Assembly (NCBI GenBank): GCA_013146195.2
Contig: CM028381.1
Span: 60,890,744-60,954,743 of the forward strand
Direction of reading: 5' to 3'
Length of the DNA: 64,000 bases
Source: Codonopsis lanceolata
Taxonomy: Eukaryota > Streptophyta > Magnoliopsida > Asterales > Campanulaceae
Part shown: positions 33,488 to 43,470 of the stretch, one piece after another
How the letters are laid out: each line of letters opens with the position of its first letter
Position numbering within the stretch: the stretch's first letter is position 1
Notes under the pieces: generated by a model
Told to the model about the DNA's origin: nothing
Database searches by the model: none
What the model saw: only the letters and a program-made list of their open reading frames with translations
Made by a program: the position numbers and the translations under genes

Positions 33488-35254
33488 TGTGAGTGCCCCG
33501 GGAAATTTTCCCCCCGGATCGCGCGCTCGTTTTTTTAGGGGAACACGCGGCTCGGAGAGGACATCATGTTTTCCATTCCATCCTCCCTTGTTTAGGGGAA
33601 GACGAAATTAAAAATGCAGAAAGAGTGTTGTCAAAAAGCGCGTTGAATATGTCTCGGTCACCGAGTGAGCTTTGGTCCATTATGAGAGCTTTGGATTTTT
33701 CCGTATCTCACCCTCCCTTTTTTAAGGGAAAATAAAATACAGAAAACACATCACCATTTTCATTACCATCGTCCCTTATTTAGGGGAAAACGAAAAAGTG
33801 CAAAAAATGATGTTGTGAAGGCACGTGGGAACACGCCCTGCCTCACTGTGGACTTGTGTCCATTTTGGGTCACTATGAGTGCTTTGGGTTTTCCGTGTCT
33901 CATCCTCCCTTGTTTAGGGGAAAACAAGATACATAAAATGCATCACCCTTTTCATTCTCATCGTCCCTTGTTTAGGGGAAAACGGAAAATGTAAAAAAAG
34001 GATGTTGCGGGCCTCACTGTGATCCAAAATGCTGTAACAGAGTTGCCATCTTTATTTTAAAGAGAAATAAAGAAAAACCAAAAATAACCAGAGTTTTGTA
34101 AAAAGGGGTTCGGAGGCTAAGTTACGAGTTGGGAAGGTGTTAGGCACCCAACTCGCCCTTTCGGTCTCAAAAATAGTTTTTAGCTAAATATATGTTTTTA
34201 TTATATTTATTCAGCAAATAAAATTAAGCATTAAAGCAGATATATGTGTGTCTACATTATTTACAGACTTGCAGCCGCTTCCTTCCAGTAATTACAAATA
34301 TATTTACAAATATTTGGCCATAATAATGGCTCTTTTTAGTGCTATTTTCTATGAAAATCCGGGCAGCATAACTGCTTATATTTTTTTACATCAGGTCAGC
34401 TGAAAATAGCACTTTTTTTATAAAACATCTTAAAGACTTACCTTTAAAAGTGTAGGTTGTGCTCGCTCTGTCCTTCCGAGAGAGGGAGTCTTTTGTTGTT
34501 GTGGAGATTCGGACAGAGTAACGCTTCCGAAAGCTGCTTTCTGGCATCGTGAAATGGGCAGAGCAACTGCTTGTATTTTTGCTGTTGTTTGCTTGCTTCT
34601 GGGGGAAATCGGGCAGAGCAACTGCTTGCTTCTGGCGGATTTGGCCTCTGGATTCGGACAGGGCAACTGCTCTTTTTGGGATATTTGGACCAGGGAAATA
34701 GGGTGGAATCCTAGCGGGGAGGCTAAGGTTCACTTTGACCGGTTCGTTTTGTGTTTGGGAGAGATTTGACGGAGCTTTGAAGCTTTTTGGAGGAGGGGAA
34801 CTCTCAGCGATCGCTCTTTGCGTAAAGTGAACGCGGTGTGTGAACTGTGTGAAATTTCTCCGTGTTCATTTCTGAAGCCGGGCACCTATATATATAGGTT
34901 GGAGGAGGGACTCCTTCGTCATTAAGTTTTCTTCTTCTGTGCTTCATCGGCTTGTACCGCGCGCTTGAGAGATTTACTGGAGGCCAAAAGCTACAGTGCA
35001 TTAAGCATTATTGGGCACCACCCCCATAGGAAGTGGGCGCCGCACCAGAAGGGCTTGTGGGTGGCGCCAGAAGCTTTTTTTCTTTCAACTTTTTTGCACT
35101 TTGGCCCTTGCAATTTACTGTTCATGCATCCTTTCATTTCTTTTGCACTTTTTGCATTCTAAACCCTGTAACTTGACATTCGTTAGTCCTTTTAACAGTT
35201 CTTGATATTTTATGTCATGTTACATACGAGGGGTACGAAATTGGGGTGTCTACA
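33488..35254 (-). repeat. LARD-2 3' LTR
   Basis: The LTR is 1,767 bp. The left edge TGTGAGTGCCCCGGG cuts the copia coding sequence directly after CKACKLGK. It contains CCCTTGTTTAGGGGAAAAC-like units (about 33585-33985) and the CACCTATATATATAGG promoter region. Confidence 0.88.
34886..34896 (-). promoter_or_regulatory. TATA box in LARD-2 3' LTR
   Basis: TATATATATAG, read on the plus strand, lies at the position equivalent to the LARD-1 TATA box, after the same GGGCACCT context. Confidence 0.55.
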
Positions 35255-35639
35255 AAGCCCCTCAACGATGGAGTTTACGGGTAACCCGAAGCTTACTGAG
35301 TAAACGAACATCGTTAATAAGAAATAGACTCCAAATTTCGTGCAATTATAATGGGAAGATATGCAAATGCGGCAGTTTATAGATGCAACAGTTTATAATG
35401 TAGTAGCTCAAATCTCACATACCCTAGACATATTTAGTCGGTTATAACAAGTTATCGTAGTTTTTAAGCAGATATGCAATAAGATGCTCTAATGGTCGGA
35501 CCTACCGAAGTAGGCTGCCTACGTATCCCTTAATAAAAGGAATCAGACCAAACGTAGTTCGGCCTCAAGCAAACAAACAACAATAAGCACTGGGTGGGAT
35601 AGATGGTGCCTTTTGACCAGCATAGGCAAAACTGGCGGG
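35255..35639 (-). other. LARD-2 PPT and PPT-proximal block
   Basis: It begins AAGCCCCTCAACGATGGAG, the polypurine tract in reverse, and continues with the block seen at 13112-13597 and 49186-49555. Confidence 0.7.
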
Positions 35640-36649
35640 ACCTTTACAAAACGCGCTTTCCCCAGCATAGGGAAAGTGATGCAACTTTAAAACGCGTTTT
35701 CCACAGCATAGGGAAAACGATGTTGCCTTTTTTTAAAAAAGAGCTTTCCCCATCATAGGGAAAGCGATGCAACTTTTCAAAACACGTTTTCCCTAGCATA
35801 GGGAAAGCGATGCAACTTTTTAAAACGGGCTTTCCCCAGCATAGGGAAAGCGATGCGACTTTTTAAAACACGCTTTCCCCAGCATAGGGAAAGCGATGCA
35901 ACTTTTCAAAACACGCTTTCCCCAACATAGGAAAAGTGATGCAACTTTTTTAAAACGGGCTTTCCCCAGCATAGGGAAAGCGATGCTGCTTTTACAAAAC
36001 GGGCTTTCCCCAGCATAGGGAAAGCGATACAACTTTTTAAAACGGGCTTTCCCCAACATAGGGAAAGCGATGCCTCTTTTTAAAATGCGCTTTCCCCAGC
36101 ATAGGGAAAACGATGCTGTTGTTTGAAAACGGGCTTTCCCCAGCATAGGGAAAGTGATGCCACTTTTTAAAACGCGTTTTCCCCAGCATAATGAAAGCGG
36201 TGCTACTTTTTAAAACGTGTTCCCCAGCATAGTGAAAGCGGTGCGACTTTTCAAAACGTGTTTTCCCCAGCATAGGGAAAACGATGTAATCTTTTAAAAC
36301 GAGCTTTCCCCAGTATAGTGAAAGCGGTGCTACTTTTTAAAACGTGCTTTCCCATTATAGTGAAAGCGATGTTATTTTTAAAACGTGCTTTCCCCAGCCT
36401 AGGGAAATCGATGTTGTTTTTGAAAACGGGCTTTCCCCAGCATAGGGAAAATGATGCAATCTTTTAAAATGACCTTTCCCCAGCATAGTGAAAGCGGTGC
36501 TACTTTTTAAAACGTGCTTTCGCCAGCATAGTGAAAGTGATGTTATTTTTGAAAACGGGCTTTCCCCAGCATAGGGAAAGTTATGTTGTTTTTGAAAATG
36601 GGCTTTCCCCAGCATAGGGAAAGCGATGCTGCTTTTGAAAACGGGTTTT
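35640..36649 (-). repeat. LARD-2 hairpin array, part 1 (CTTTCCC...GGGAAAG)
   Basis: Around 22 tandem units of about 45 bp. Each has arms such as GCTTTCCC and GGGAAAGC around CAGCATA, followed by a linker like GATGCAACTTTTTAAAAC. Arm versions GTTTTCCC/GGGAAAAC also occur, for example at 35694 and 36250. The pairing is kept in many units but not in all. LINE-B is inserted in the array at 36650 and the array continues at 42706. Open frames in all three minus-strand frames arise from the repeat and are not genes. Confidence 0.92.
36633..36649. repeat. LINE-B target site duplication, left copy
   Basis: TTTTGAAAACGGGTTTT, repeated at 42706-42722. It is part of the hairpin-array linker, so its exact length could be inflated by the T-runs next to it. 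Confidence 0.85.
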
Positions 36650-36791
36650 TTTTTTTGGGGAAGCAGGGACGGCACCCTGCATAATTTTATTAATATAGGA
36701 AAAAACAATACAAACTAGAGGGGGACAACCAGCCTTGCCCTTATAAGAGGGAGGACGGAGGAGCCTGACCTCGAAAAGAAATTACAAACAA

Positions 36792-38762
36792 TTAATCTTT
36801 CCTACGGAAAGTAAAAAGACCTAGAGCATCATACTGAAGAGCACGTCGAACCTCCCCTGGAAGCTGATTAACCATAGAAAAATTCTTATCACTCCTTGTC
36901 CCATGGGGAAAAGCAGCTAGACGATCAGCAACAGAATTCCCTTCACGAAACACATGATGAAGCACATTAGTACCCAGAAGCTTTAAACAACACCGCAATT
37001 CATAGGTAAAGGTCCATGGACAATTACTTTGACCTTTAATGGCTGATGCTACAACCATAGAGTCCACTTCTACCACAACTCTATCAAAATGCAAGTCAGA
37101 ACACATTACCAAGCCATCACGAAGCGCTTGAAATTCTGCATTAGTATTAGTTCCATTGCCATAGTACCTAGAAAAACCAAAGAGGAAAAAGCCATTAGAG
37201 TCCCGAATGACACCACCACCAGTAGCAATACCCGCTATGGAAGAACCATCAGTGTTCAATTTAACGTAATTAGGAGCAGGAGGTTGCCAACGAATCCAAG
37301 ACCCTCTGAACAGATTAGCCTTTTTAATCGGCAGACCCAAACATTGTAAGCTTCGAAGACCAACAGCATTACTAACAGATTTCGAGCTAAACATCCATAA
37401 AATGTCTTTAAGACCATTCAAAACCTGACTGTAAAGATTATCCACTGAAATTTGCACATCTTCAAAAATCGCAAGACATCTAGCTTTCCAAATAGTCCAA
37501 CACCCATAGAGAAGAATTCTGACTTGAACCGCGCCAAATTGGGTACGAACCGAAACCCCCTCAAGCCATATACGAAATAAATGAGGGATCGAAGCATAGC
37601 AATTGATCTTGTTGAAGGGACGAGCCAACTTACACCATAACTCACGAGCAACTTCAGATTGCAAAAACAAGTGTTCAACAGATTCTTGGGCTGGATTTGT
37701 ACGACAGCAAATGCATCTGGAAACAACAGGAACATGTTTAGAATGGAGCCTTAGATCAACCGGAATAGCAGCATAGAAAAGTTTCCAAGCAAAAGCACTT
37801 ATTTTCTTAGGAATCCAAGGTTGCCAAATTCTTCTGGCCCAATAAAAAGTAGGCTCATGTCTTCGATACAGATTCCAGTAAGTTTTAGTGTCAAAATCTC
37901 CATTGGTTGTTTCACAAAACATTAGACTATCAAGTTCATTATCAACCAGCTGTATAGTCAAGATGGCTGCATGAGACAAGGCTGGAATGAGAGGCAGCAG
38001 CTGATCAATGACAGACATAGCGTGCTTAATTGTGAGAGTAATATCCATTGGCCGAGGACCTTCCAACCTGTCACCAGTCCAATTATCATTCCAAAATGAT
38101 ACATTACCTTGACCAAGTAACCACCTACTATGCTGTAGAAGAAAGTCCATATGAGCATGGATTGCCCGCCACACATGGGAAGCAGTAGCTGGAGCCACAA
38201 AACCGTCTGCCCGCTTGTATTTGATAACCACGAAACGAGCCCACAAGCTGTTACCCTTCAGCACATTCCATGCAAATTTAGCATGCATCGAATCCCGGAC
38301 TTGAACCAAAGATCGAATCCCCAAACCACCTTTAGTCACCGGTCTACAAATCTTAGACCAAAAAACCCAATGAATTCTATGACCATCCGAACTGCCCCAT
38401 AAAAAAATTGCCATAGCCCGTTCAATACGCCGAAGAACACCCATGGGAACCTTGATGACGGCTAAAGCATACACAGGAATACTACTAAGCACCGATTTGA
38501 GCAAAGTTATTTTACCACCAAAAGAGAGGAGATGCGATTTCCAACCTTCAATTTTTTTTTGAATACGAGCTTCCAAGTTTTCAAAATACTGTAGTTTCAC
38601 TCTACCAAAGAATAAAGGGAGGCCCAGATAAGTCATCTGAAAGGTGCGAGCACACTGCACTGCATCAAGAAGAAATGCGCTGAGCCTTATGTCTAGAGCA
38701 ATGACTTGAAGTATAAAAACGACTTTTTTGTAAATTAATAAGCTGACCTTAAGATTGCTCAT
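36792..38762 (-). pseudogene. LINE-B ORF2 C-terminal part: RT thumb, zf-RVT, RNase H
   Basis: A 656-codon open stretch in a different frame from the RT core. It contains MTYLGLPLFFGRVKLQYFE, IHWVFWSKICRPVTKGGLGIR, the zf-RVT region with RIWQPWIPKKISAFAWKLF and a CICC cluster, then RNase H. The RNase H has YVKLNTDGSSIAGIATGGG, NAEFQALRDG, VVVEVDSMVV and VFREGNSVADRLA, with all four acidic residues present. The join to the RT core around 38762-38767 holds a stop and a frameshift, so ORF2 is not contiguous. Confidence 0.88.
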
Positions 38763-38766
38763 ACTG

Positions 38767-40032
38767 CTATAAAATAGCCCGGAGAGCTAAAATCGTTTTC
38801 TTGCCCGCATTACTGAATATGATCATATCGTCTGCATACAGAAGATGAGAAATAACCATGTTCCCCCGACCATGTCTATAAGGCACCATGAGACCAGTAT
38901 CAAATCCTTTTTTAATAGCAGTCAAAAGAATTTCTTGGGCAATGATAAACAACAGAGGAGATAGGGGATCCCCTTGCCGCACACCCCTCGAAGATTTAAA
39001 GAAGCCATAATTATCACCATTAATCCTAACAGAATACCAGATATTGTTTATGAGGTTTCCAATTAAGTTGCAGACCTGAGAATTAAAACCAAAAATCTCT
39101 AAAGCCTTCAAAAGAAAAGGCCACTCCAGACGATCATATGCCTTCGACATGTCCAGCTTAAAAGCAACGTTCCCTCCATAAACCTTACTATTAATTTTAC
39201 TGATAAGCTCATGAGCCAATGCGATGTTATCCTGAATAGCTCGTCCCTTGACGAAACCTGATTGTTCCATCGATATGATCTTAGGTAAAATATCAGCCAA
39301 TCTGTTAGCCATTATTTTGGAAATAATCTTACAAGTAAAGTTACATAGGCTAATTGGGCGCAGATCACCAAAGTTACTAGGATTAGCAATTTTAGGAATG
39401 AGAACCATCATCGTAGACGATATACCTCTATGAAGGATAGCACCATAAAAGAAGTCCTGAATTGCTGCAATAACATCTCCTTTAATAATTTCCCAGCATG
39501 CATGAAAGAAATGCCCTGTAAAACCATCAGGACCAGGAGCACTATCAGCCTTTAATCCCTTTACTGCTTCCCAAATTTCCGAAACCGAGGGGCTCGCGCT
39601 CATAGCAAAATTATCTTCCGCTTCAATCCTATTGTTAACTGAAGAAAACAAATCATCATTAATTATAGGATTAGAAGTAGAGAACAATTCAGTATAAAAA
39701 GATACAGCCATATCCCCCAGAGTAGGCCCATCTGAACACCAAGAACCATCCGGCAATTTAATTTTTATGACATTCCTCGCAGCTCGATCACGAAGAGAGG
39801 CATGAAAAAAACGAGTATTACGATCTCCATCCTGAAGCCAGTTGATGCGAGCCTTCTGTTGTAACATTTCATCATCCCATTTAAGAAGTTGGTCCAGCTC
39901 TTCTTGTGTTTGATTTAGCAAATCTGCCGTAGAAGTGTCCCAGCCTTGTTGAAGCTGGTGTTCGTACCTCAAAATCGCATCCTGACAAGCTGCAATTTTT
40001 TCTGAACATGCCCAAAAACCAACCAATTCCAA
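38767..40032 (-). pseudogene. LINE-B ORF2 reverse transcriptase core
   Basis: 421 open codons with INWLQDGDRNTRFFHASL, SAPGPDGFTGHFF, MVLIPKIANPSNFGDLRP, ISLCN, KLDMSKAYDRLEW, GVRQGDPLSPLLF and the catalytic YADDMIIF. A one-base slip in an A-run near 40010 separates it from the endonuclease frame, and a TAG ends it after ALRAIL, where the protein should go on. Confidence 0.9.
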
Positions 40033-40154
40033 TCCTTTAAAGCCTTGCGTAGATGCATGAGTTTCCTATGAAGAATATCCATTGGTGTCCCATAGCAATC
40101 CCTACACCATATAGACTGAACAAACTTCAAAAAATATGGATGATCAATCCAGAT

Positions 40155-40883
40155 TCATTGGAATCTGAAGCAACCTTTAGCCTTGGGGAGCAACTGAAAG
40201 TCTATTAACAAAGGCACATGATCATACTGAACTCTACAAAGGTGAGAGATTCGAAGAGAAGGATATATTTCCTTATACATGCCATTCACAAGAACTCTAT
40301 CAATGCGCTCCCATATGCGACTATTCCCTTTCTGATTATTACACCAGGTGTAAATGGAGCCTTCATATCCAGCATCAATAACACCTGCCTGGGCCATAAA
40401 AGCATTAAAGTCATCCATACTACCATAATCAAAACCATTACCTCCAAGTTTTTCGCCTGGCAATGAAACAGTATTGAAGTCACCTCCTATAATCCATGGC
40501 TCACTAATACTGCAAGCAATATCCAGTAACTCTTGCCATAAAACTTGGCGATCCCCCAAATTACATTTCGCATAAACAATTGTAACCAAGCTACAAAGAT
40601 TATTAGGGCCAGTAACTTTCACCGTAACATGCTGGGCAGAAACTCTATAAACATCAACGTTAACAGTTTTATCCCAAAGCAGCCATATATGTGTATTGGT
40701 AGGACTATAATGCATATAGTTAGCCATCTGAAGCTTACGAGTAGTTTTGAAAATGCGACCACCATCAAGTTTGGGCTCTAAAAGAACTAGCAAAAAAGGC
40801 TTATGCTGCGAAGATATCTTTTTTAAATACGAAATTGTATCCTTATTACCCACACCACGAGCGTTCCATATTATGATCGTCAT
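40155..40883 (-). pseudogene. LINE-B ORF2 start: endonuclease domain
   Basis: The ATG at 40883 lies seven bases after the ORF1 stop (40891-40893), typical of closely coupled LINE ORFs. It encodes MTIIIWNARGVGN, LLEPKLDGG, VYAKCNLGDRQVLWQEL, WIIGGDFNTVSLPGEK, WERIDRVLVNG and YDHVPLLI, so all endonuclease motifs are present (the last is usually SDH). A TGA at 40155-40157 stops the frame, and the expected sequence (IWIDHPYFLKFVQ) continues just behind it. Confidence 0.9.
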
Positions 40884-40890
40884 AAAAAAA

Positions 40891-42580
40891 TCAAGAAGAT
40901 GATGTTACCTGAGCCTTAGTTCTGGCCCTAGTTTGACGTTTGGTCTGAGCTGCCTTACTTTTTTTCTTCTTCTTACCTTTAACTTGCTCTCTACAATGTT
41001 GTTGAAAGGCTTTAATGGATGAAGAAGAGTGTGGAAAGTCCCGTAAGTGATCCAACGAAGCAGATCGAGTAAGTTTGGTAGACTTTTTATGCCCAACATG
41101 ATCCAGAGATGTTGGAGAATCCAGTCCCCTAACTCCATTTATTCCATCTAGATCAGAGAAGGAAGGAAATTTATTAAGATGACAAGCAGCCTGTTTGCTA
41201 TTATTGTCATTCTCCTTATCGGCTCCCCTATCATCGAACCGTATTTACCTTTCCCGCCGATTCAGGACCATTATCATGCGTCCCTCGATCATTAGCCTCT
41301 TCCTCAGTTAAATCAACCAAAGCTGCAAAGGGGTTATTGTGTTCCACACATTCCTCCACAGAAATATTCTCAACAGATTTTTCCTGTGTAGTAGTTTCAA
41401 CAGAAACATTCTCAGTAGGTGTATCCTGAATCTTATCGTCAACTTGATTTGTCCCTTTCACCCCAATATCCTTCAAACACTCCTCCCCAACCTTTAATTG
41501 TGAAGCCGAAGCAGGTTTAGGATTTTTAAGAATTTTAACTGGAGTCCATCTTTTCTGACTTGGTAGATTATCTGTAGTGGGAAGCACCTTTTCCTTTCCC
41601 TTTCCATTCAGAGTATCCTTCGAAATATTCTGCCCATCCTGTGCACTGCTATTCCCCATATTACCAGCTTGTAAATCTTGCATAGGAATTTTGGATGTAC
41701 AAGCTTCATCATCCTTTGCAATGGGAACCTGTGTACGTTTCTGCCCTTTGCGACATCGATCTTTGGTATGTCCCAACAAACCACATCCAACACAATACAA
41801 AATATTGCCCTCATATTCCAATGGTTGCCAAAAACCATAATCTTTGCTAGTACCAATCCAGCAGCGTGATGGTAACGATTCTGAAACATCAATTTCTATG
41901 CATATTCGAGCAAAAGCTGGACACGATAATGCAAGCGTCTTCTCGTCAGCCCTTAAAAATCGTCCTAATGAATTACCAATACATTGCAAAAAAGATGGAT
42001 TATAGTAGGTCAATGGTAACTGATGGAGACGAACCCATACGGCCACCTTCGTGCTATCCTTCTTGAAGGCAAAATCTGGAGACCACCTAAAAGATCGATA
42101 CATGCTAGATTGAATCATATGAGATTCCTTAGACAAAGCAAGAATCATGTCTTCTGCCGACGATAATCTAACCATAACATGTCTAGGATCCAATAGACCT
42201 ACCACAAAAGGCTCCGTAAGCTTCCACAACCGTGCTATCTCTTCCTGAATAGCATAAACTGAAGGCCGACCAGCCGAAAATTTAAGCACGATAGTGTTAA
42301 CAAACTGTTTGTCAGCAGTTTCAAGCTCGATAGGGGTGAGTAGGCATCCAGGCTTGCCATTAATAGTCGTAGGTTGTCTTGGTGCAAGAGGGATCGCGCT
42401 CAAAACTGGAGCGTTGTTACAAACAAAAGATTTTGGTTGCGCAGTGATTGTCGCATAAGTCTTAGGCATCGATACACTTGTGGGATCCAACGTAGGCTGA
42501 GCCGTAGGCATGGTAGAGACACCTACGGGTATGGAATGGGTAGCAGGAGGTTGAGCCTCCAGGCCATCCGGCGTGGCCAT
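40891..42580 (-). pseudogene. LINE-B ORF1 (DUF4283 / zinc-knuckle RNA-binding protein), frameshifted
   Basis: It starts MATPDGLEAQPPATHS at 42580. Residues 1-449 are open: a Pro/Ser/Thr-rich N-terminus, a DUF4283-type domain (about residues 85-245, including FRWSPDFAFKKDSTKVAVWVRL) and a knuckle CVGCGLLGHTKDRC. Near 41231-41240 a small indel relative to the intact copy (61188-62876) shifts the frame after KVNTV. ORF1 proteins of plant LINEs bind the element RNA. The rest of the gene is recognisable down to the stop at 40891. Confidence 0.88.
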
Positions 42581-42588
42581 GAAGGTGA

Positions 42589-42612
42589 AACCCTAATTAG
42601 GGTTAGGGTTAG
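42589..42612. promoter_or_regulatory. Telo-box palindrome in LINE-B 5' UTR
   Basis: AACCCTAATTAGGGTT is a perfect 16-bp palindrome followed by AGGGTTAG, i.e. telomere-like repeats on both strands, 8 bases upstream of the ORF1 ATG. AAACCCTA telo-boxes are known in plant promoters of translation and replication genes. It is conserved at 62885-62908. Confidence 0.5.
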
Positions 42613-42674
42613 TGACGTGAGAAACAGCCAGAGAGAATTTTTTAGAGAGAGATTTCGGAGGTTAGATTATTTAT

Positions 42675-42709
42675 GCTGAGCCGTAGGCATGGTAGATTTT
42701 TTTTTTTTT
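42675..42709 (-). repeat. LINE-B 5' junction: A-run plus 22-base copy of ORF1 sequence
   Basis: Bases 42675-42696 are identical, in the same orientation, to 42497-42518 inside ORF1 (a segment including CCGTAGGCATGGTAG). They are followed at the outer edge by a run of T (A in element sense). The same junction is present at 62971-63003. Confidence 0.85.
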
Positions 42710-43470
42710 GAAAACGGGTTTTCCCCAGCATAGAGAAAACGATGTTGCTTTTGAAAATGGGCTTTCCCCAACATAGGGAAAGAGATGTTGCTGTTTGAAA
42801 ATGGGCTTTCCCCAGTATAGGGAAAGTGATGCTGCTTTTGAAAATGGGCTTTCCCCAGCATAGGGAAAGCGATGCTGCTTTTGAAAACGGGCTTTCCCCA
42901 AAGATGGAAAGCGATGTCGCTTTGAAAATGGGCTTTCCCCAGCATATGGAAAGAGATGCTGTTGTTTGAAAATGAACTTTCCCTAGCATATGGAAAGAGA
43001 TGCTGTTGTTTGAAAATGGGTTTTCTCCAGCATAGGGAAAGCGATGCTGTTGTTGAAAACAGGCTTTCCCCAGCATAGGGAAAACGATGTTGTTGTTAAA
43101 AACGAGCTTTCCCCAGCATAGGGAAAGCGATGTTGTTGTTGAAAACGAGCTTTCCCGGCTTAGGAAGCGATGTTGTTGGCGGCTTTCCCAAAGATAGGGA
43201 AGCGATCGTTGTTGAAAACGGATTTTCCCCAGTATAGGGAAAGTGATGCTGCTTTTTGAAAATGGGCTTTCCCTAGCACAGGGAAAGTGATGCTGCTTTT
43301 TAAAACGGGGTTTCCCCAGCATAGGAAAAGCGATGAGATTTTTTTTATATGTGCTTATCTCAGCATAGGAGAAGTGATGCAAGTTTTTAAAGTGTGCTTA
43401 TCCCAGCATAGGAGAAGTGATGAAAGGTTTTTAAAAAAAAATTGCTTATCCCATCATAGGAGAAGCGATG
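42706..43470 (-). repeat. LARD-2 hairpin array, part 2
   Basis: The array resumes after the LINE-B TSD with about 13 CTTTCCCC...GGGAAAG units. Three units of the related GCTTATCCCAGCATAGGAG type follow (43350-43470), the version that also survives in LARD-1 at 15690. Some units near 43150-43200 are eroded. Confidence 0.9.

Larger units (their letters stand above)
36650..42705 (-). mobile_element. LINE-B: near full-length L1-clade LINE inside the LARD-2 array
   Basis: 6.06 kb, minus strand, poly(A) at the left end (T-run on plus), 5' UTR at the right, ORF1 then ORF2, flanked by a 17-bp TSD. The 3' tail (GGCACCCTGC, GAGGGGGACAACCAGCCTTG) is very similar to that of LINE-A although the coding regions are diverged. 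The 5' extremity carries an A-run and a 22-base copy of an ORF1 segment. A second copy of the 5' part, with the same flanking array, lies at 60746-63000. Confidence 0.93.

Noticed and set aside
35820..36708. Open frames reading FPMLGKARF / SLCWGKPIF / FPYAGESPF
   Set aside because: All three minus-strand frames of the LARD-2 array are open with different peptides. This is a property of the 45-bp unit. The same applies at 42642-43382, 49543-50057 and 62938-63412.
42597..42612. Interstitial telomere repeat or telomere scar
   Set aside because: Only about 2.5 TTAGGG units, inside a LINE 5' UTR and conserved in both LINE copies. A promoter-type telo-box is the simpler reading.
41577..42679. Plus-strand open frames opposite LINE-B ORF1 (also 61873-62975)
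   Set aside because: They are antisense shadows of ORF1. The minus strand carries the DUF4283 and zinc-knuckle homology.
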